56,524 nt of DNA from Alphaproteobacteria bacterium (GCA_021775915.1 JAJFGW010000045.1:1-56524), one strand, 5' to 3'. Positions 44,384 to 54,130 are shown, numbered from the stretch's first letter. Numbers and translations are program-made. Notes: generated from the sequence alone by a model not told the origin.

Positions 44384-45238
44384 ATGCCTGTAACGCTTAA
44401 GGATTTATATTTTGAAACTAGAAAAACTTTGCAGGATGGCGGGGTTGATAATGTCGATAATATCGCCCGTGATTTTATCAAACATAATATTGATGTTGCT
44501 GATATTGATATAATTATAAGCTCTGAGCGTGAAATTTTATCTAGTACGGTAAAGGACGTGCAGGAAGGCCTTAAAAGGCGGCTGGATGGTGAGCCGGTCA
44601 GCCGTATTTTTGGAGAAAATGAGTTTTGGGGCATTCCTTTTAAGGTAACACCGGATGTTCTTGACCCGAGGGTAGACACAGAAATCATTGTGGATGCCGC
44701 CATTAAAAAATTTATCGGTGACCCGCCGGAAGCTGTGCTTGATTTAGGTACGGGGTCTGGCTGTCTTATCATCTCGCTGTTGACGGAATGGCCCAAGGCG
44801 CAGGGGGTTGGTGTCGATGTTTGTAAAAAGGCGCTCGCCGTTGCTGGAGAAAACGCCAGAATCAATAAAATAGAGAAGAGATTAAAGCTCGTTCAGAGTA
44901 ATTGGGGCGATTCTGTTAAGGGCAAGTTTGATGTGATTGTTTCGAATCCGCCTTATATCGCGAATCACGAGATGCCGAATCTTCCCAAAGAAGTTAAAAA
45001 TTATGATCCGATTCTAGCGTTGAGCGGTGGCGAAGACGGTCTAAATTGTTACAGATTGATAATTAAGGAAATAAAAAACTTATTAAAAAGGGATGGTGTG
45101 TGTTTCTTTGAGGTCGGTTTTTCGCAGGCGGATGACGTTACGCGACTCGTGGAAGACTCTGGCCTTTCTGTAGACGCTATACACCCCGATACAGCAGGCA
45201 TTCCGCGGGTTGTGGAAATCTCTTTTGGGGAAAAGTAA
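44384..45238 (+). CDS. prmC: Release factor glutamine methyltransferase PrmC
   Basis: PrmC methylates the Gln of the GGQ motif in release factors. The SAM motif is VLDLGTGSGCLIISLL, and the substrate motif NPPY lies in IVSNPPYIANHEMPNLPKEV, followed by YDPILALSGGEDGL, which is typical of PrmC. The N-terminal helical domain (about 1-75) is somewhat diverged. The start is ATG 44384, 6 bases after prfA. The gene ends at 45238 before a 208-base region with several hairpins. Confidence 0.95.
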   Translation: MPVTLKDLYFETRKTLQDGGVDNVDNIARDFIKHNIDVADIDIIISSEREILSSTVKDVQEGLKRRLDGEPVSRIFGENEFWGIPFKVTPDVLDPRVDTEIIVDAAIKKFIGDPPEAVLDLGTGSGCLIISLLTEWPKAQGVGVDVCKKALAVAGENARINKIEKRLKLVQSNWGDSVKGKFDVIVSNPPYIANHEMPNLPKEVKNYDPILALSGGEDGLNCYRLIIKEIKNLLKRDGVCFFEVGFSQADDVTRLVEDSGLSVDAIHPDTAGIPRVVEISFGEK

Positions 45239-45298
45239 TTTTTTTCTTGTCCTCCCGCTTGATCGAACCAGTGGCATCACGATAAGTTCAACTCATCC

Positions 45299-45409
45299 AC
45301 GACACGGTCGTAACGAGAGCTTCTCTTTCGAAACACAGATGGGGATATCTGTACTTCGGAAAGGGCGGACTCTAGCCAAGTGTACGTGAATCTAGTAGTA
45401 TTGTACGTG
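45299..45409 (+). promoter_or_regulatory. Structured leader region before the DUF4167 gene
   Basis: This gene-free 208-base interval (45239-45446) has ACGAC/GTCGT (45299-45311), a longer hairpin CTTTCGAA-ACAGAT / ATCTGT-TTCGGAAAG (45325-45363), a GGC...GCC pair just after, and TGTACGTG twice (45381-45388 and 45402-45409), 21 bases apart with AGCCAA on both outer sides. It could be a small RNA, a leader with regulatory folds or an operator. I cannot match it to a known RNA family. Confidence 0.35.
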
Positions 45410-45446
45410 TAGCCAACATAGAGTTTTAAAGAGTCAGGTGAATAGA

Positions 45447-45881
45447 ATGAGACACGGAGCCTCCGGCAGAAGATCCAGAAACCGCAGCGGCGGTGGGCGC
45501 AACGGTAATAACGGTAACAGAGGAGGCAATAACCGGTCTCAGGTTTTTGACAGCAATGGCCCTGATGTACGTATCCGTGGTACGGCGCACCAGATCCATG
45601 AAAAATACACAGCTCTGGCGAATGATGCGAATGGCAGCGGGGATTATATTCTGGCAGAAAGTTATATGCAGCATGCAGAACATTACCAGCGCGTCATTAA
45701 TGTCTGGCAGGAAAAAGAAAATGATCAGCGCCGTTATGCAGCAGAGAATGCCGCTAGAAATGAAAAAATAGAAGTTGCGCCGGCAAAGGACGAGAAAGAA
45801 GACCTCGGATTGCCTGCCAGTATCATAGGGACTGACGAAAAGGTTGTGAGCAAGAAAAAAACAGAGCTGGAAGACGTTTAA
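45447..45881 (+). CDS. DUF4167 domain protein
   Basis: An alphaproteobacterial family of unknown function. The first 35 residues are basic and Gly/Asn/Arg-rich (RRSRNRSGGGRNGNNGNRGG), which suggests nucleic acid binding. The conserved DUF4167 core follows: DVRIRGTAHQIHEKYTALAN, then AESYMQHAEHYQRVIN. An acidic and Lys-rich tail ends KKKTELEDV. I use ATG 45447, with AGGTGA eight bases before; GTG 45438 overlaps that site. A strong terminator follows. Position after prfA-prmC and before clpB is conserved in related genomes. A role with RNA or the ribosome is only inferred. Confidence 0.87.
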   Translation: MRHGASGRRSRNRSGGGRNGNNGNRGGNNRSQVFDSNGPDVRIRGTAHQIHEKYTALANDANGSGDYILAESYMQHAEHYQRVINVWQEKENDQRRYAAENAARNEKIEVAPAKDEKEDLGLPASIIGTDEKVVSKKKTELEDV

Positions 45882-45914
45882 TCGGTTTTGTTGTTATCTC
45901 CTTGTTGGGACTGT

Positions 45915-45943
45915 AAAAAAGCGGCTGAAAAGGCCGCTTTTTT
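45915..45943 (+). terminator. Rho-independent terminator after the DUF4167 gene
   Basis: AAAAAAGCGGC (45915-45925), loop TGAAAAG, GCCGCTTTTTT (45933-45943). A perfect stem with a T-run, ending the lysC-rodZ-prfA-prmC-DUF4167 stretch before clpB. Confidence 0.9.
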
Positions 45944-46042
45944 GTGTTTTGTGGTGTATAATTGGAGTTGTGTAGTAAATCTTGAATTTTTTAGCAATCG
46001 TAATAGTTTTACTCTTAGTTTCATCACTTTAGGATTTTAGCC

Positions 46043-48667
46043 ATGGATTTTGAACGTTTTACAGAGAAAACACGCGGGTTCTTACAGAAAGCCCAGACAT
46101 TGGCGATGCGCAACAATCATCAGTCGCTGGAGCCTGAGCATATGCTGCGGGTTATGCTGGATGATGAAGATGGCTTTATCAAAAAACTGGTGCAGGCCGC
46201 AGAAGGTGATAGTGAACGCCTGAGTAAGGATGTCGATGCTGCGCTCTCTAAAATTCCAGAGGTTAGCGGTGGTGGCGCGGGGCAGCTTCGCATTTCAACC
46301 GATCTAGCAAAAATAACTGACAATGCTTTGAATTTGGCCGAAAAAGCCGGGGACAAGTTCGTAACCGGCGAGCGTATATTGCAGGCTATGGCATTAGCCA
46401 AAGCTACTGAGGTTGAGGGTGTATTGCAGGGCGCCGGTATTGTCCCCACTCGTCTTAATCAGGCGATCAATGACATGCGTAAAGGCCGTACCGCCGATAC
46501 GGCAACAGCGGAGGGACAGTTTGATGCGCTTAATCGTTATGCGCGTGATCTGACCGAGGCGGCGCGCGAGGGCAAGCTTGATCCGGTTATTGGCCGCGAT
46601 GAGGAGATCCGTCGCACTATTCAGGTGATTTCGCGCCGTACCAAGAATAATCCGGTTCTGATTGGAGAGCCGGGCGTTGGTAAAACGGCGATTATAGAAG
46701 GTCTGGCGCTACGCATTGTTAATGGTGATGTGCCGGAAAGCCTGAAACATAAGAAGCTGATGGCGCTGGATTTAGGCGCTCTGATTGCCGGAGCCAAGTT
46801 TCGCGGTGAGTTTGAGGAGCGGCTGAAAGCGGTTTTGGACGAGATCAGCGCCCATGCTGGCGAAATCGTTCTGTTCCTTGACGAACTCCATACCATCGTT
46901 GGAGCCGGGAAGGCCGAAGGCTCCATGGATGCCGGAAATATGCTCAAACCCGCGTTAGCGCGGGGTGAGCTGCATATGATCGGGGCAACAACGCTGGATG
47001 AGTACCGCAAGCATATCGAAAAAGACGCGGCCTTGGCGCGGCGGTTTCAGCCAGTCTTTGTCGCAGAGCCTACTGTAGAGGATACAATATCTATTTTGCG
47101 CGGCCTCAAAGAAAAATATGAGATGCATCACGGGGTACGGATTACCGACACTGCGATTGTGTCGGCAGCAACGCTGTCCAACCGTTATATCACTGATCGT
47201 TTCTTGCCGGACAAAGCGATTGATTTGATGGATGAGGCCGCGTCAAGGCTGCGGATGCAGGTTGATTCCAAGCCGGAAGAGGTCGATGAGCTGGATCGCC
47301 GTATTATGCAGCTTAAAATCGAGCGCGAGGCGCTTAAGAAAGAGAAAAAGGATAAAGCCACTAAAGACCGTCTTGAGAAACTGGAAGAAGAGCTTGATGG
47401 GCTGGAGCGTAAAACGGCAGATATGACGGGCCAGTGGGAAGCGGAAAAAGAGAAGCTGCAATCCGGGCAGAAGATCACTGAAAAGCTGGATCACGCCCGT
47501 AGCGAGCTTGAAAAGGCGCAGCGTGACGGGGACTGGACAAAAGCCGGGGAGCTTATGCATTCGGCTATTCCCGATCTGGAAGAAAAGCTTGAAAAAGCAT
47601 CGAAAATACAGGGGCATAGCCTGATCAATGAGGAAGTTACCTCTGATGAGATTGCTGGAATCGTAAGCCGCTGGACGGGGATTCCCGTGGACAAGATGAT
47701 GGAAGGGGAGCGCGAGAAGCTGCTTTCCATGGAAGGCAAAATTGGTGAGCGTGTTGTCGGACAGGATGCTGCTGTTCATGCCGTGGCGAACGCGATACGC
47801 CGTTCCCGTGCGGGGTTGCAGTCTCCGGACAGGCCGATTGGCTCGTTCCTGTTCCTCGGGCCGACAGGGGTCGGGAAAACCGAGCTGACCAAGGCGCTGG
47901 CCGAATTTATGTTTGATGATGATTCCGCCATGGTGCGGCTGGATATGTCTGAATATATGGAGAAGCATGCGGTATCGCGCATGATCGGCGCACCGCCGGG
48001 CTATGTCGGATATGACGAGGGCGGCGCGTTAACTGAAGCTGTAAGGAGAAGGCCGTATCAGGTTGTTTTATTTGATGAAGTTGAGAAGGCACACCCGGAT
48101 GTTTTTAACATTTTGTTGCAGGTTCTGGATGATGGGCGCTTGACGGACGGGCAGGGCCGTACAGTTGATTTCTCCAATACTCTTTTGATTATGACCTCCA
48201 ATCTGGGTTCTGAATATTTGGTGAACCAGAAAGAGGGCGAAAGCGTCGAGGCCGTGCGTGATGATGTCATGAATGTTGTGCGCAGCGCCTTCCGGCCTGA
48301 GTTCCTGAATCGTCTGGATGAGCTTTTATTGTTCAGCCGTCTGGACCGGGAACATATGGCCGGGATCGTTGATATTCAGCTCCGTTATCTGCGGGATTTA
48401 CTGGAAGATCGCCACATTATTCTGGATATTGATGATAAAGCCAAAGCCTGGATCGCGGATAAGGGCTATGACCCGGCTTATGGCGCAAGGCCGCTCAAAC
48501 GCGTGATCCAGACAGAGCTGCAAAACCGCCTCGCCGAGCTTATTCTTGAAGGCGAAGTCGGTGACGGCGCGAATGTTTCTGTGGGCGTTAAAGGTGATGA
48601 GCTGACATTCAAGATCAAGGCCTCTAAATCCACCGGGGGCAAGGATAAAGACCGTTCTGTGGCTTAA
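46043..48667 (+). CDS. clpB: ATP-dependent chaperone ClpB
   Basis: ClpB is the hexameric disaggregase that works with DnaK to rescue aggregated proteins. The 874 residues hold the N-domain ([20 protein letters not shown]), AAA1 with Walker [11 protein letters not shown] and Walker [14 protein letters not shown], the coiled-coil M domain (about 405-530, rich in Glu/Lys), and AAA2 with Walker [11 protein letters not shown] and [16 protein letters not shown]. All motifs are intact. A CTTGAA at 45981 with TAATAG 14 bases later could be a heat-shock-type or weak sigma-70 promoter; I am not sure. It is transcribed alone, after a terminator. Confidence 0.97.
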   Translation: MDFERFTEKTRGFLQKAQTLAMRNNHQSLEPEHMLRVMLDDEDGFIKKLVQAAEGDSERLSKDVDAALSKIPEVSGGGAGQLRISTDLAKITDNALNLAEKAGDKFVTGERILQAMALAKATEVEGVLQGAGIVPTRLNQAINDMRKGRTADTATAEGQFDALNRYARDLTEAAREGKLDPVIGRDEEIRRTIQVISRRTKNNPVLIGEPGVGKTAIIEGLALRIVNGDVPESLKHKKLMALDLGALIAGAKFRGEFEERLKAVLDEISAHAGEIVLFLDELHTIVGAGKAEGSMDAGNMLKPALARGELHMIGATTLDEYRKHIEKDAALARRFQPVFVAEPTVEDTISILRGLKEKYEMHHGVRITDTAIVSAATLSNRYITDRFLPDKAIDLMDEAASRLRMQVDSKPEEVDELDRRIMQLKIEREALKKEKKDKATKDRLEKLEEELDGLERKTADMTGQWEAEKEKLQSGQKITEKLDHARSELEKAQRDGDWTKAGELMHSAIPDLEEKLEKASKIQGHSLINEEVTSDEIAGIVSRWTGIPVDKMMEGEREKLLSMEGKIGERVVGQDAAVHAVANAIRRSRAGLQSPDRPIGSFLFLGPTGVGKTELTKALAEFMFDDDSAMVRLDMSEYMEKHAVSRMIGAPPGYVGYDEGGALTEAVRRRPYQVVLFDEVEKAHPDVFNILLQVLDDGRLTDGQGRTVDFSNTLLIMTSNLGSEYLVNQKEGESVEAVRDDVMNVVRSAFRPEFLNRLDELLLFSRLDREHMAGIVDIQLRYLRDLLEDRHIILDIDDKAKAWIADKGYDPAYGARPLKRVIQTELQNRLAELILEGEVGDGANVSVGVKGDELTFKIKASKSTGGKDKDRSVA

Positions 48668-48766
48668 TTCCCTATAAAAATTCTGGAAAATCTCTTGTGG
48701 CTTTTTTAGCTCTATGCTAAACGGAGGTCAGTTTACAATAATCTGATTTTTGCGGAGGCGTTGATT

Positions 48767-50209
48767 ATGAAGAAAAAAGGTTTGGGGTCTGTTGGTAATA
48801 TGCTCTTGGGGGCCGCTCTTCTAAGTACCGGTTTTTATCTTTCCTGGGTTTTTAATACATCAACCGGAAATGATACAAATCTTGTGAAGCCCAAAGTTAA
48901 TGATAATAAAACAGAGCTTCAACTGTCGGTTTTGCAGGACAAAAAAGCCTTACCCGCAGGCAAAATAAATGATCTGTTTCTCGCTATTCATGCTCATGAC
49001 GTAGAAAAATTTCAGGCTACGATCAATTCGGAAACAAGTGAAACATGGAAAAATAATTATATAGGAAAAGAGATTCTGGTTAACACGGTCGCGTGGGACG
49101 AGCCGGGGATGTTTGACCTTTTCTTGCCTTATGCTGATGGACAAGCCAAGGGGGAAGTTTTATCACGGGCGGGGGAATTAGGAAAAATTTACTATGTCAA
49201 TGTCCTGAAAGAGGACAAAGATGTGTCCCTTAAATCTAAGGGTTATGCCTTATCTAATGCTGCAGGAAACGGCTTTCTTGAGATTGTTAATTTGTTGAAG
49301 AATGATGTACCTGAAAAAGAAAGGGACAGCGCTGCTTATTCTGCCGGGCGTAAGGGTGAGGTTGAAAGCTTTAAAGCACTTCTTGATGTAGGTATTTCTT
49401 TGGAGGCCAAAGAAAAAATTATAAGAACGACAGTTAGTAGCACTTATTTCTCAAGTATCGAAGGTAAACGTATAGAAATTATTGAAGCGTTAGTAAATTC
49501 CGGTATGCCAAAAAGGGCTTTGGTTGGCGCATATGAGCGTACGGATAAGAATATCTTTCCAGAGGTGTATAAATTTATTGGAATTAAACTGGACGAAATG
49601 GATAAGAGCGGTGTGTCTGCATATCCAATGCTTCCTTCATTAAGCAAAGAAGGGCTGATAGAGCAATTGAAAAGCTCAATCAGGCATTACCGTCCCGAAG
49701 AATTCAAATTGCTGAGAGAAGAACTTGGTGAAATGGGATGGACAGATGAGGATCGCCGTCATCCGGCAATCCAGGCAATAATGGAAGGCCATCTGGATAT
49801 GTTTTTCGTGCTGCTGGAAGAAGGCCTTAGCGAAGATGCTAAATATGAAGCTTTAATAACGGCAACAAGTGGCCCGCAGAGATCAAAAGCTGTGAAGTCT
49901 ATTTTGGCGGAAGGTGTGAACGAGCAGGCTAAAGCGTGGGGGGTGGCCTCTGCCGTACAGTCAAAGATGAATCATTCTGGAGAAAAATACGATAGTGCAA
50001 GAAAATCTTTGGACAAGACCATAGATATGATCTGGAACGCGATAGGTAGTGAAGAGACAAAACGTATGGCTGTTGTGGAACTGATTCAAAAAATGCCCTA
50101 TGCGTCTCGTCTGGAGGAACAATTTATTCTTAAAAATGAAATAAAACGTCTATCCCAAAAGCTCGCTTCCCCTAGCCCGGCGGAGGGTATCAAGTTTTCT
50201 CCGAAGTGA
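48767..50209 (+). CDS. Hypothetical membrane-anchored protein with ankyrin-like repeats, 480 aa
   Basis: The N terminus has one membrane helix (about residues 8-29: GNMLLGAALLSTGFYLSWVF), so the rest is expected in the periplasm. The body is helical, with repeat-like units such as ALSNAAGNGFLEIVNLLKND, AAYSAGRKGEVESFKALLDV and HPAIQAIMEGHLDMFFVLLE, which look like degenerate ankyrin repeats. I know no named family for it. The ATG at 48767 has the strong ribosome binding site GGAGG eight bases upstream; TTG 48761 is too close to that site. It stands alone between clpB and the lipoprotein gene. No catalytic motif is seen. Confidence 0.7.
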   Translation: MKKKGLGSVGNMLLGAALLSTGFYLSWVFNTSTGNDTNLVKPKVNDNKTELQLSVLQDKKALPAGKINDLFLAIHAHDVEKFQATINSETSETWKNNYIGKEILVNTVAWDEPGMFDLFLPYADGQAKGEVLSRAGELGKIYYVNVLKEDKDVSLKSKGYALSNAAGNGFLEIVNLLKNDVPEKERDSAAYSAGRKGEVESFKALLDVGISLEAKEKIIRTTVSSTYFSSIEGKRIEIIEALVNSGMPKRALVGAYERTDKNIFPEVYKFIGIKLDEMDKSGVSAYPMLPSLSKEGLIEQLKSSIRHYRPEEFKLLREELGEMGWTDEDRRHPAIQAIMEGHLDMFFVLLEEGLSEDAKYEALITATSGPQRSKAVKSILAEGVNEQAKAWGVASAVQSKMNHSGEKYDSARKSLDKTIDMIWNAIGSEETKRMAVVELIQKMPYASRLEEQFILKNEIKRLSQKLASPSPAEGIKFSPK

Positions 50210-50296
50210 TACTTTGGGGGGGGAATACAGGCAGATATTGTAACGCTGCCCGTTTTCCGCTACTTTTATAGAAGGTTTTTCTCGCGGGGATATTTC

Positions 50297-51100
50297 ATGG
50301 CGCGTTTTCTGGCTCTTCTCTTTGTTACTTTTACTTTATCGGCTTGCTCCAGCATTCTGAGTGAATCAACGCAGGACGTAACCTTTGTTACGCCGGGCGC
50401 TAATGATTCTGTTTGTTATGTTGATAATGGTGATGTGACATACCGCGTCTGGCCGCCGCAGACGATTAAGATGTCCAAAAGATCTGCTGATCTTGAGGTG
50501 CGGTGCCTTGCTGATGGAAACAGGGAAAAGACTGTGGTCATCGATCCCGGTCATAATTCTGTGACGCTGGCCAATGCTCTGAACGGTTTTATACCGGGGG
50601 TATTTATAGATTCACAGACCGGCGCGCTTTATGAATACCCGAATACGGTCACGGTTGATTTTACGGAGATAGCCTCGCAAACTATGCCTTTGCCTAATTA
50701 TCATAAGCACTTAATGGCGAATCCTGACCTCTTTGGTATGGAAGAATTCAGACCGGGACGTTCGGCGCTCATACGTGATAAATATGCGACTGTTCCGGAG
50801 CTGGAAAAGCGGGAGTTTCCGGGGCAGGCCCCTGGTTACAGCGAGTTTGATACAGGTATGATCGAGGGGAGCGGGCCAGCAGCAGTGCCGCCACAGAATA
50901 CGAGTGCGGCAGATGTTGGTAATGTTGTTGCCGGTGAAAAGGGGAGCGACCTTGTTTCCGGCCTGACAAAGAAGATGAATCCTGAGGTTTTTGGGGCCCC
51001 TGCGCCTGAGTCTTCTGGGGCTGGCGTGTCGTCTGATGGTGATGACGGAAGCATTGCGGATACGGGGCCTGTCAGTATCTATCCGATTGAAAAGCAGTAA
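50297..51100 (+). CDS. Lipoprotein, 267 aa
   Basis: A signal peptide with lipobox LSAC puts the lipidated cysteine at residue 17. The domain from about 25-120 (QDVTFVTPGANDSVCYVDNG, VRCLADGNREKTVVIDPG) matches small lipoproteins found widely in Alphaproteobacteria, some of them mislabelled translation initiation factor 2. It has two further cysteines, likely a disulfide. Residues 170-267 are a low-complexity Gly/Ser/Pro/Asp-rich tail. The ATG at 50297 follows CGGGGAT. The Mur ligase gene starts 7 bases after the stop, so the two are probably one operon. Function is unknown. Confidence 0.8.
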   Translation: MARFLALLFVTFTLSACSSILSESTQDVTFVTPGANDSVCYVDNGDVTYRVWPPQTIKMSKRSADLEVRCLADGNREKTVVIDPGHNSVTLANALNGFIPGVFIDSQTGALYEYPNTVTVDFTEIASQTMPLPNYHKHLMANPDLFGMEEFRPGRSALIRDKYATVPELEKREFPGQAPGYSEFDTGMIEGSGPAAVPPQNTSAADVGNVVAGEKGSDLVSGLTKKMNPEVFGAPAPESSGAGVSSDGDDGSIADTGPVSIYPIEKQ

Positions 51101-51107
51101 ATTTATT

Positions 51108-52445
51108 ATGAGCAAGACTTACTTTTTCTGCGGCGTGGGCGGCAGCGGCATGAGTGCGCTGGCGCTAATTTTGCTTCGTAAGGGGCATAAGGTTTATGGC
51201 TCTGATCGTGGTCATGACAGAGATGAGTCACCGGAAAAGTTTGAAGAGCTGGAACGAGCAGGTATCAAGCTTTGTCCCCAGGATGGCTCCGGGATTACAC
51301 AAGTCATTGATGTTCTCGTGGTATCCAGCGCGGTGGAAGAGTCTGTACCGGACGTGGCGCAGGCGCTCGCTCAGAATATCTCCATAGAAAAACGCGCCGA
51401 AGTGCTGGCGGGTCTTTTTAACAAGCAGCGCGGGATTTCTATCGCCGGGACGAGCGGCAAGACAACAGTCACAGGCATGGTCGCTCATATGCTGTGTGAG
51501 GCAGGGCTGGACCCGAGCATTATGAATGGTGGGCAAATTGTGAATTTTCTGGATCAAGGTCTGCCGGGGAATGCGCGGGCAGGGGGTAGCGACCTCTTTG
51601 TTACAGAAACGGACGAAAGCGATGGGTCTATTGCCTTGTTTGAGCCTGCTATTGCTGTGCTGAATAATATTACGCTCGATCATAAGCCGATGGATGAGCT
51701 GCGGCCTTTATTCACAGATTTTCTGCGGAAAGCTAAAGAGGCCGCTATTGTTAATCTCGATGATCCGGAGGCGGCAAAGCTGGCAGGTGCTCATGAGAAT
51801 ATGATTACCTTCTCTATTGATAATCCGGTGGCCACGATTACCGCCAAAGATATGCCATTAAATTTAAAGGTTCCGGGGCGGCATAATGTTTCCAATGCCC
51901 TCGCGGCACTTTGTGTTGCACAGGTCTTGGGCTTGTCGTTGGAGCAAGCGAGTAAAGCGCTGGAAAGCTTCAAAGGTATCAAGCGCCGGTTCGAGATTGT
52001 CGGGTCTTATAACGGTATTACTGTCATTGATGATTTCGGCCATAACCCGGACAAAATCGAGGCCACGCTCAAAGCCCTGAAAGAATCAGAAGGGCGCGTT
52101 ATGGCTGTATTCCAGCCGCACGGCTTTGGCCCTACAAAAATGCTCAAAGACGGGCTGGTACAGACTTTTGTAAAGAACTTGTCCGACAACGATATGTTGC
52201 TTATGCCCGAGATTTATTATGCCGGGGGGACGGCAGATAAAAGCATTTCATCGCGCGATATTATTGACGCCGTGAACGCAGGTGGCAGGCGAGCACATTT
52301 TTTTGAAAGCCGCGCCGCTATTCAGGACTTCATCATTAAAAACGCGGAGCAGGGCGACCGCATCGTCATTATGGGTGCCCGCGACGATACACTGTCCGAT
52401 TTCGCGCGCGGGATATTGGAGTCTTTGAAGAAAGAAGCAGCTTAA
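51108..52445 (+). CDS. MurC/Mpl-type Mur ligase, atypical
   Basis: Mur ligases join amino acids or peptides to UDP-MurNAc with ATP. The 445-residue protein starts with a MurC-like Rossmann motif (FFCGVGGSGMSALALILLRK), has the ATP loop GISIAGTSGKTTVTGMVA (114-120), the VTETDESDGSI motif and a C-terminal domain with GRVMAVFQPHGFGPTKML. Usual MurC signatures are altered: DDFGHNPDKI replaces DDYGHHPTE, and NITLDHKPMDELRPLF replaces the NIExDH pattern. It lies outside any dcw cluster. Both MurC and the recycling ligase Mpl are possible; so is a related ligase with another substrate. I start at ATG 51108. It converges on the M17 gene. Confidence 0.8.
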   Translation: MSKTYFFCGVGGSGMSALALILLRKGHKVYGSDRGHDRDESPEKFEELERAGIKLCPQDGSGITQVIDVLVVSSAVEESVPDVAQALAQNISIEKRAEVLAGLFNKQRGISIAGTSGKTTVTGMVAHMLCEAGLDPSIMNGGQIVNFLDQGLPGNARAGGSDLFVTETDESDGSIALFEPAIAVLNNITLDHKPMDELRPLFTDFLRKAKEAAIVNLDDPEAAKLAGAHENMITFSIDNPVATITAKDMPLNLKVPGRHNVSNALAALCVAQVLGLSLEQASKALESFKGIKRRFEIVGSYNGITVIDDFGHNPDKIEATLKALKESEGRVMAVFQPHGFGPTKMLKDGLVQTFVKNLSDNDMLLMPEIYYAGGTADKSISSRDIIDAVNAGGRRAHFFESRAAIQDFIIKNAEQGDRIVIMGARDDTLSDFARGILESLKKEAA

Positions 52446-53857
52446 CGGCTGTATCTCTTCTCCAGCAGCGCAAACACAGCGCGCAAGCCGGTATCGGCAC
52501 CGCCTTTGGGGCGTCCGGCGCGGCCCGATTTTTCCCAGGCGAAAATGTCCATATGGATCCAGTCGGTTTTGTCATCGAGGAAGCTTTCCAGAAATAGCGC
52601 GCTATAGATCAGATCTCCGGGCATGGCGGCGCTGTTAACAAGGTCGGCGACAGAGCTTTCTATCAGCTTTCTGTACGGTTGCCAAAGCGGCATAGGCCAA
52701 ACCGGGTCATCAACTTTCATCGAGATCTTTTTAAGGTCTTCGGCGAGCTTGTCGGAATTAGAGAACATCGCCGGTATGTCCGCGCCCAAAGCTGCGCGCG
52801 CGGAACCGGTCAGAGTGCAAAAATCAATCACTAGATCCGGCTTTTCTTCGCAGGCATAAGTAAGTGCATCAGCAAGAATAAGGCGGCCTTCGGCATCGGT
52901 GTTGGTGTTTTCGACCTTAAGGCCCTTGCGGCTGTTTAAGACATCGCCGGGACGAAAGGCCACGCCGGAAACTGAGTTTTCAACCGCCGGGATCAGAACG
53001 CGCAATCGTACGGGAAGCTTCATCCCCATAATCATCCGCGCCAGTCCTAATGCATGGGCCGCACCGCCCATGTCTTTTTTCATCAGCGCCATATATTGGC
53101 TTGGCTTAATATCCAGCCCTCCGGTGTCAAAACAAACGCCTTTGCCGACAATCGTGATTTTAGGGTGTTTGGCATTGCCCCATTTCAGGTCAATCAGGCG
53201 CGGCCTGCGCGGGCTGGAATCGCCAACCGCAAAAATGAGCGGGAAGTCTTTTTGCAGGACTTTATCGCCGGTTATTTTAACGGTGGCATCATGAGCGCCT
53301 GCCAGCTCTTTTGCGGCCTTTTCCAGCTCTAGCGGGCCGAGATCATTGGCGGGTGTATTAATCAGGTCACGGATCAGGCAGAGCGCTTCTACTGTAGATT
53401 TAATCTGCTTTTTGTCAGTATCAGTAGGCAAAACAAGTTGCGGCAGTGGCTTGTCATTTTTCTTGTAGAGATCAAAATTATAGCAGGCGAGCCCCCAGCC
53501 GATACAGGCCTGTTCCAGGCCATTTTTGCCAGTGATAGAGAAGCTGCTCTCTTCGATAGTTTTCTTCGACAGAACCTGCATAAGTTTCTTGACGCTGTGT
53601 GATAAATCATAAAGCCCAACGGGCTTGCTCACGCCGATGACGGCTTTATTTATTTTACCGTTCTTTGTATTTGTCAGAAAAACCTGACCTTTCTTTCCCG
53701 TAAAGCCGGAGTCTTTGGCCGTGACTTGCGTGGCTTTATCTTGTTTGGATAGCCACTTAGAGAAATCCTTATGACTTACGAATGTAAGGGCAATATCTCT
53801 TTTACGTTTTTTGGTGATGAAGCATTTGGGGGAACGAATGTATTTTTTTACGGGCAT
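52442..53857 (-). CDS. M17 leucyl aminopeptidase family protein
   Basis: M17 enzymes are hexameric two-metal aminopeptidases that remove N-terminal residues from cytoplasmic peptides. The C-terminal catalytic domain is complete: VGKGVCFDTGGLDIKPSQYM, MKKDMGGAAHAL and the signature NTDAEGRLILADAL, with the metal-binding Lys, Asp and Glu residues and the catalytic Arg in EGR. The N-terminal domain (about 1-140) is diverged, as in the alphaproteobacterial PepB-like group. The 471-residue length is normal. Its stop overlaps that of the Mur ligase by 4 bases. Specificity is not determined. Confidence 0.92.
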   Translation of the reverse strand: MPVKKYIRSPKCFITKKRKRDIALTFVSHKDFSKWLSKQDKATQVTAKDSGFTGKKGQVFLTNTKNGKINKAVIGVSKPVGLYDLSHSVKKLMQVLSKKTIEESSFSITGKNGLEQACIGWGLACYNFDLYKKNDKPLPQLVLPTDTDKKQIKSTVEALCLIRDLINTPANDLGPLELEKAAKELAGAHDATVKITGDKVLQKDFPLIFAVGDSSPRRPRLIDLKWGNAKHPKITIVGKGVCFDTGGLDIKPSQYMALMKKDMGGAAHALGLARMIMGMKLPVRLRVLIPAVENSVSGVAFRPGDVLNSRKGLKVENTNTDAEGRLILADALTYACEEKPDLVIDFCTLTGSARAALGADIPAMFSNSDKLAEDLKKISMKVDDPVWPMPLWQPYRKLIESSVADLVNSAAMPGDLIYSALFLESFLDDKTDWIHMDIFAWEKSGRAGRPKGGADTGLRAVFALLEKRYSR

Positions 53858-53983
53858 GGAGCGACTTTCTACTGAATAGATGAGGTCATTTGCCTTAGTA
53901 TATTGATTCTAAATAGTTTTGGATAGGCCAGAAGAGGCGTTTCTGTTATCCTGAAACAGGTTTATATAGAGGAGAATAATTGA

Positions 53984-54121
53984 ATGACATCTGAAAATAA
54001 TAACCACGATGACCTTGTGAAGGCGGCAAGTAAGGCTAATAAAATGGCTGCGGTTGCTTTGTTTGTGGCTATATTCGCGGCGGCACTGTCGCTGGCAGCA
54101 TTGATGAAGCCTTTTTATTAA
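53984..54121 (+). CDS. Small single-span membrane protein, 45 aa
   Basis: A 45-codon gene with ATG 53984 and the ribosome binding site AGAGGAGAATAATTGA. The product has a polar start (MTSENNNHDDLVKAASKANK) and one Ala-rich membrane helix (MAAVALFVAIFAAALSLAAL) ending MKPFY. No family is recognised. It is divergent from the aminopeptidase gene (126-base gap) and converges on the diguanylate cyclase gene, with 9 bases between the stops. The good start signal and clean amphipathic design make it likely to be real. Confidence 0.6.
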   Translation: MTSENNNHDDLVKAASKANKMAAVALFVAIFAAALSLAALMKPFY

Positions 54122-54130
54122 TAAGATTTT

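Noticed and set aside
47243-47968. 241-codon minus-strand open frame inside clpB
   Set aside because: It is the shadow of the highly conserved clpB gene.
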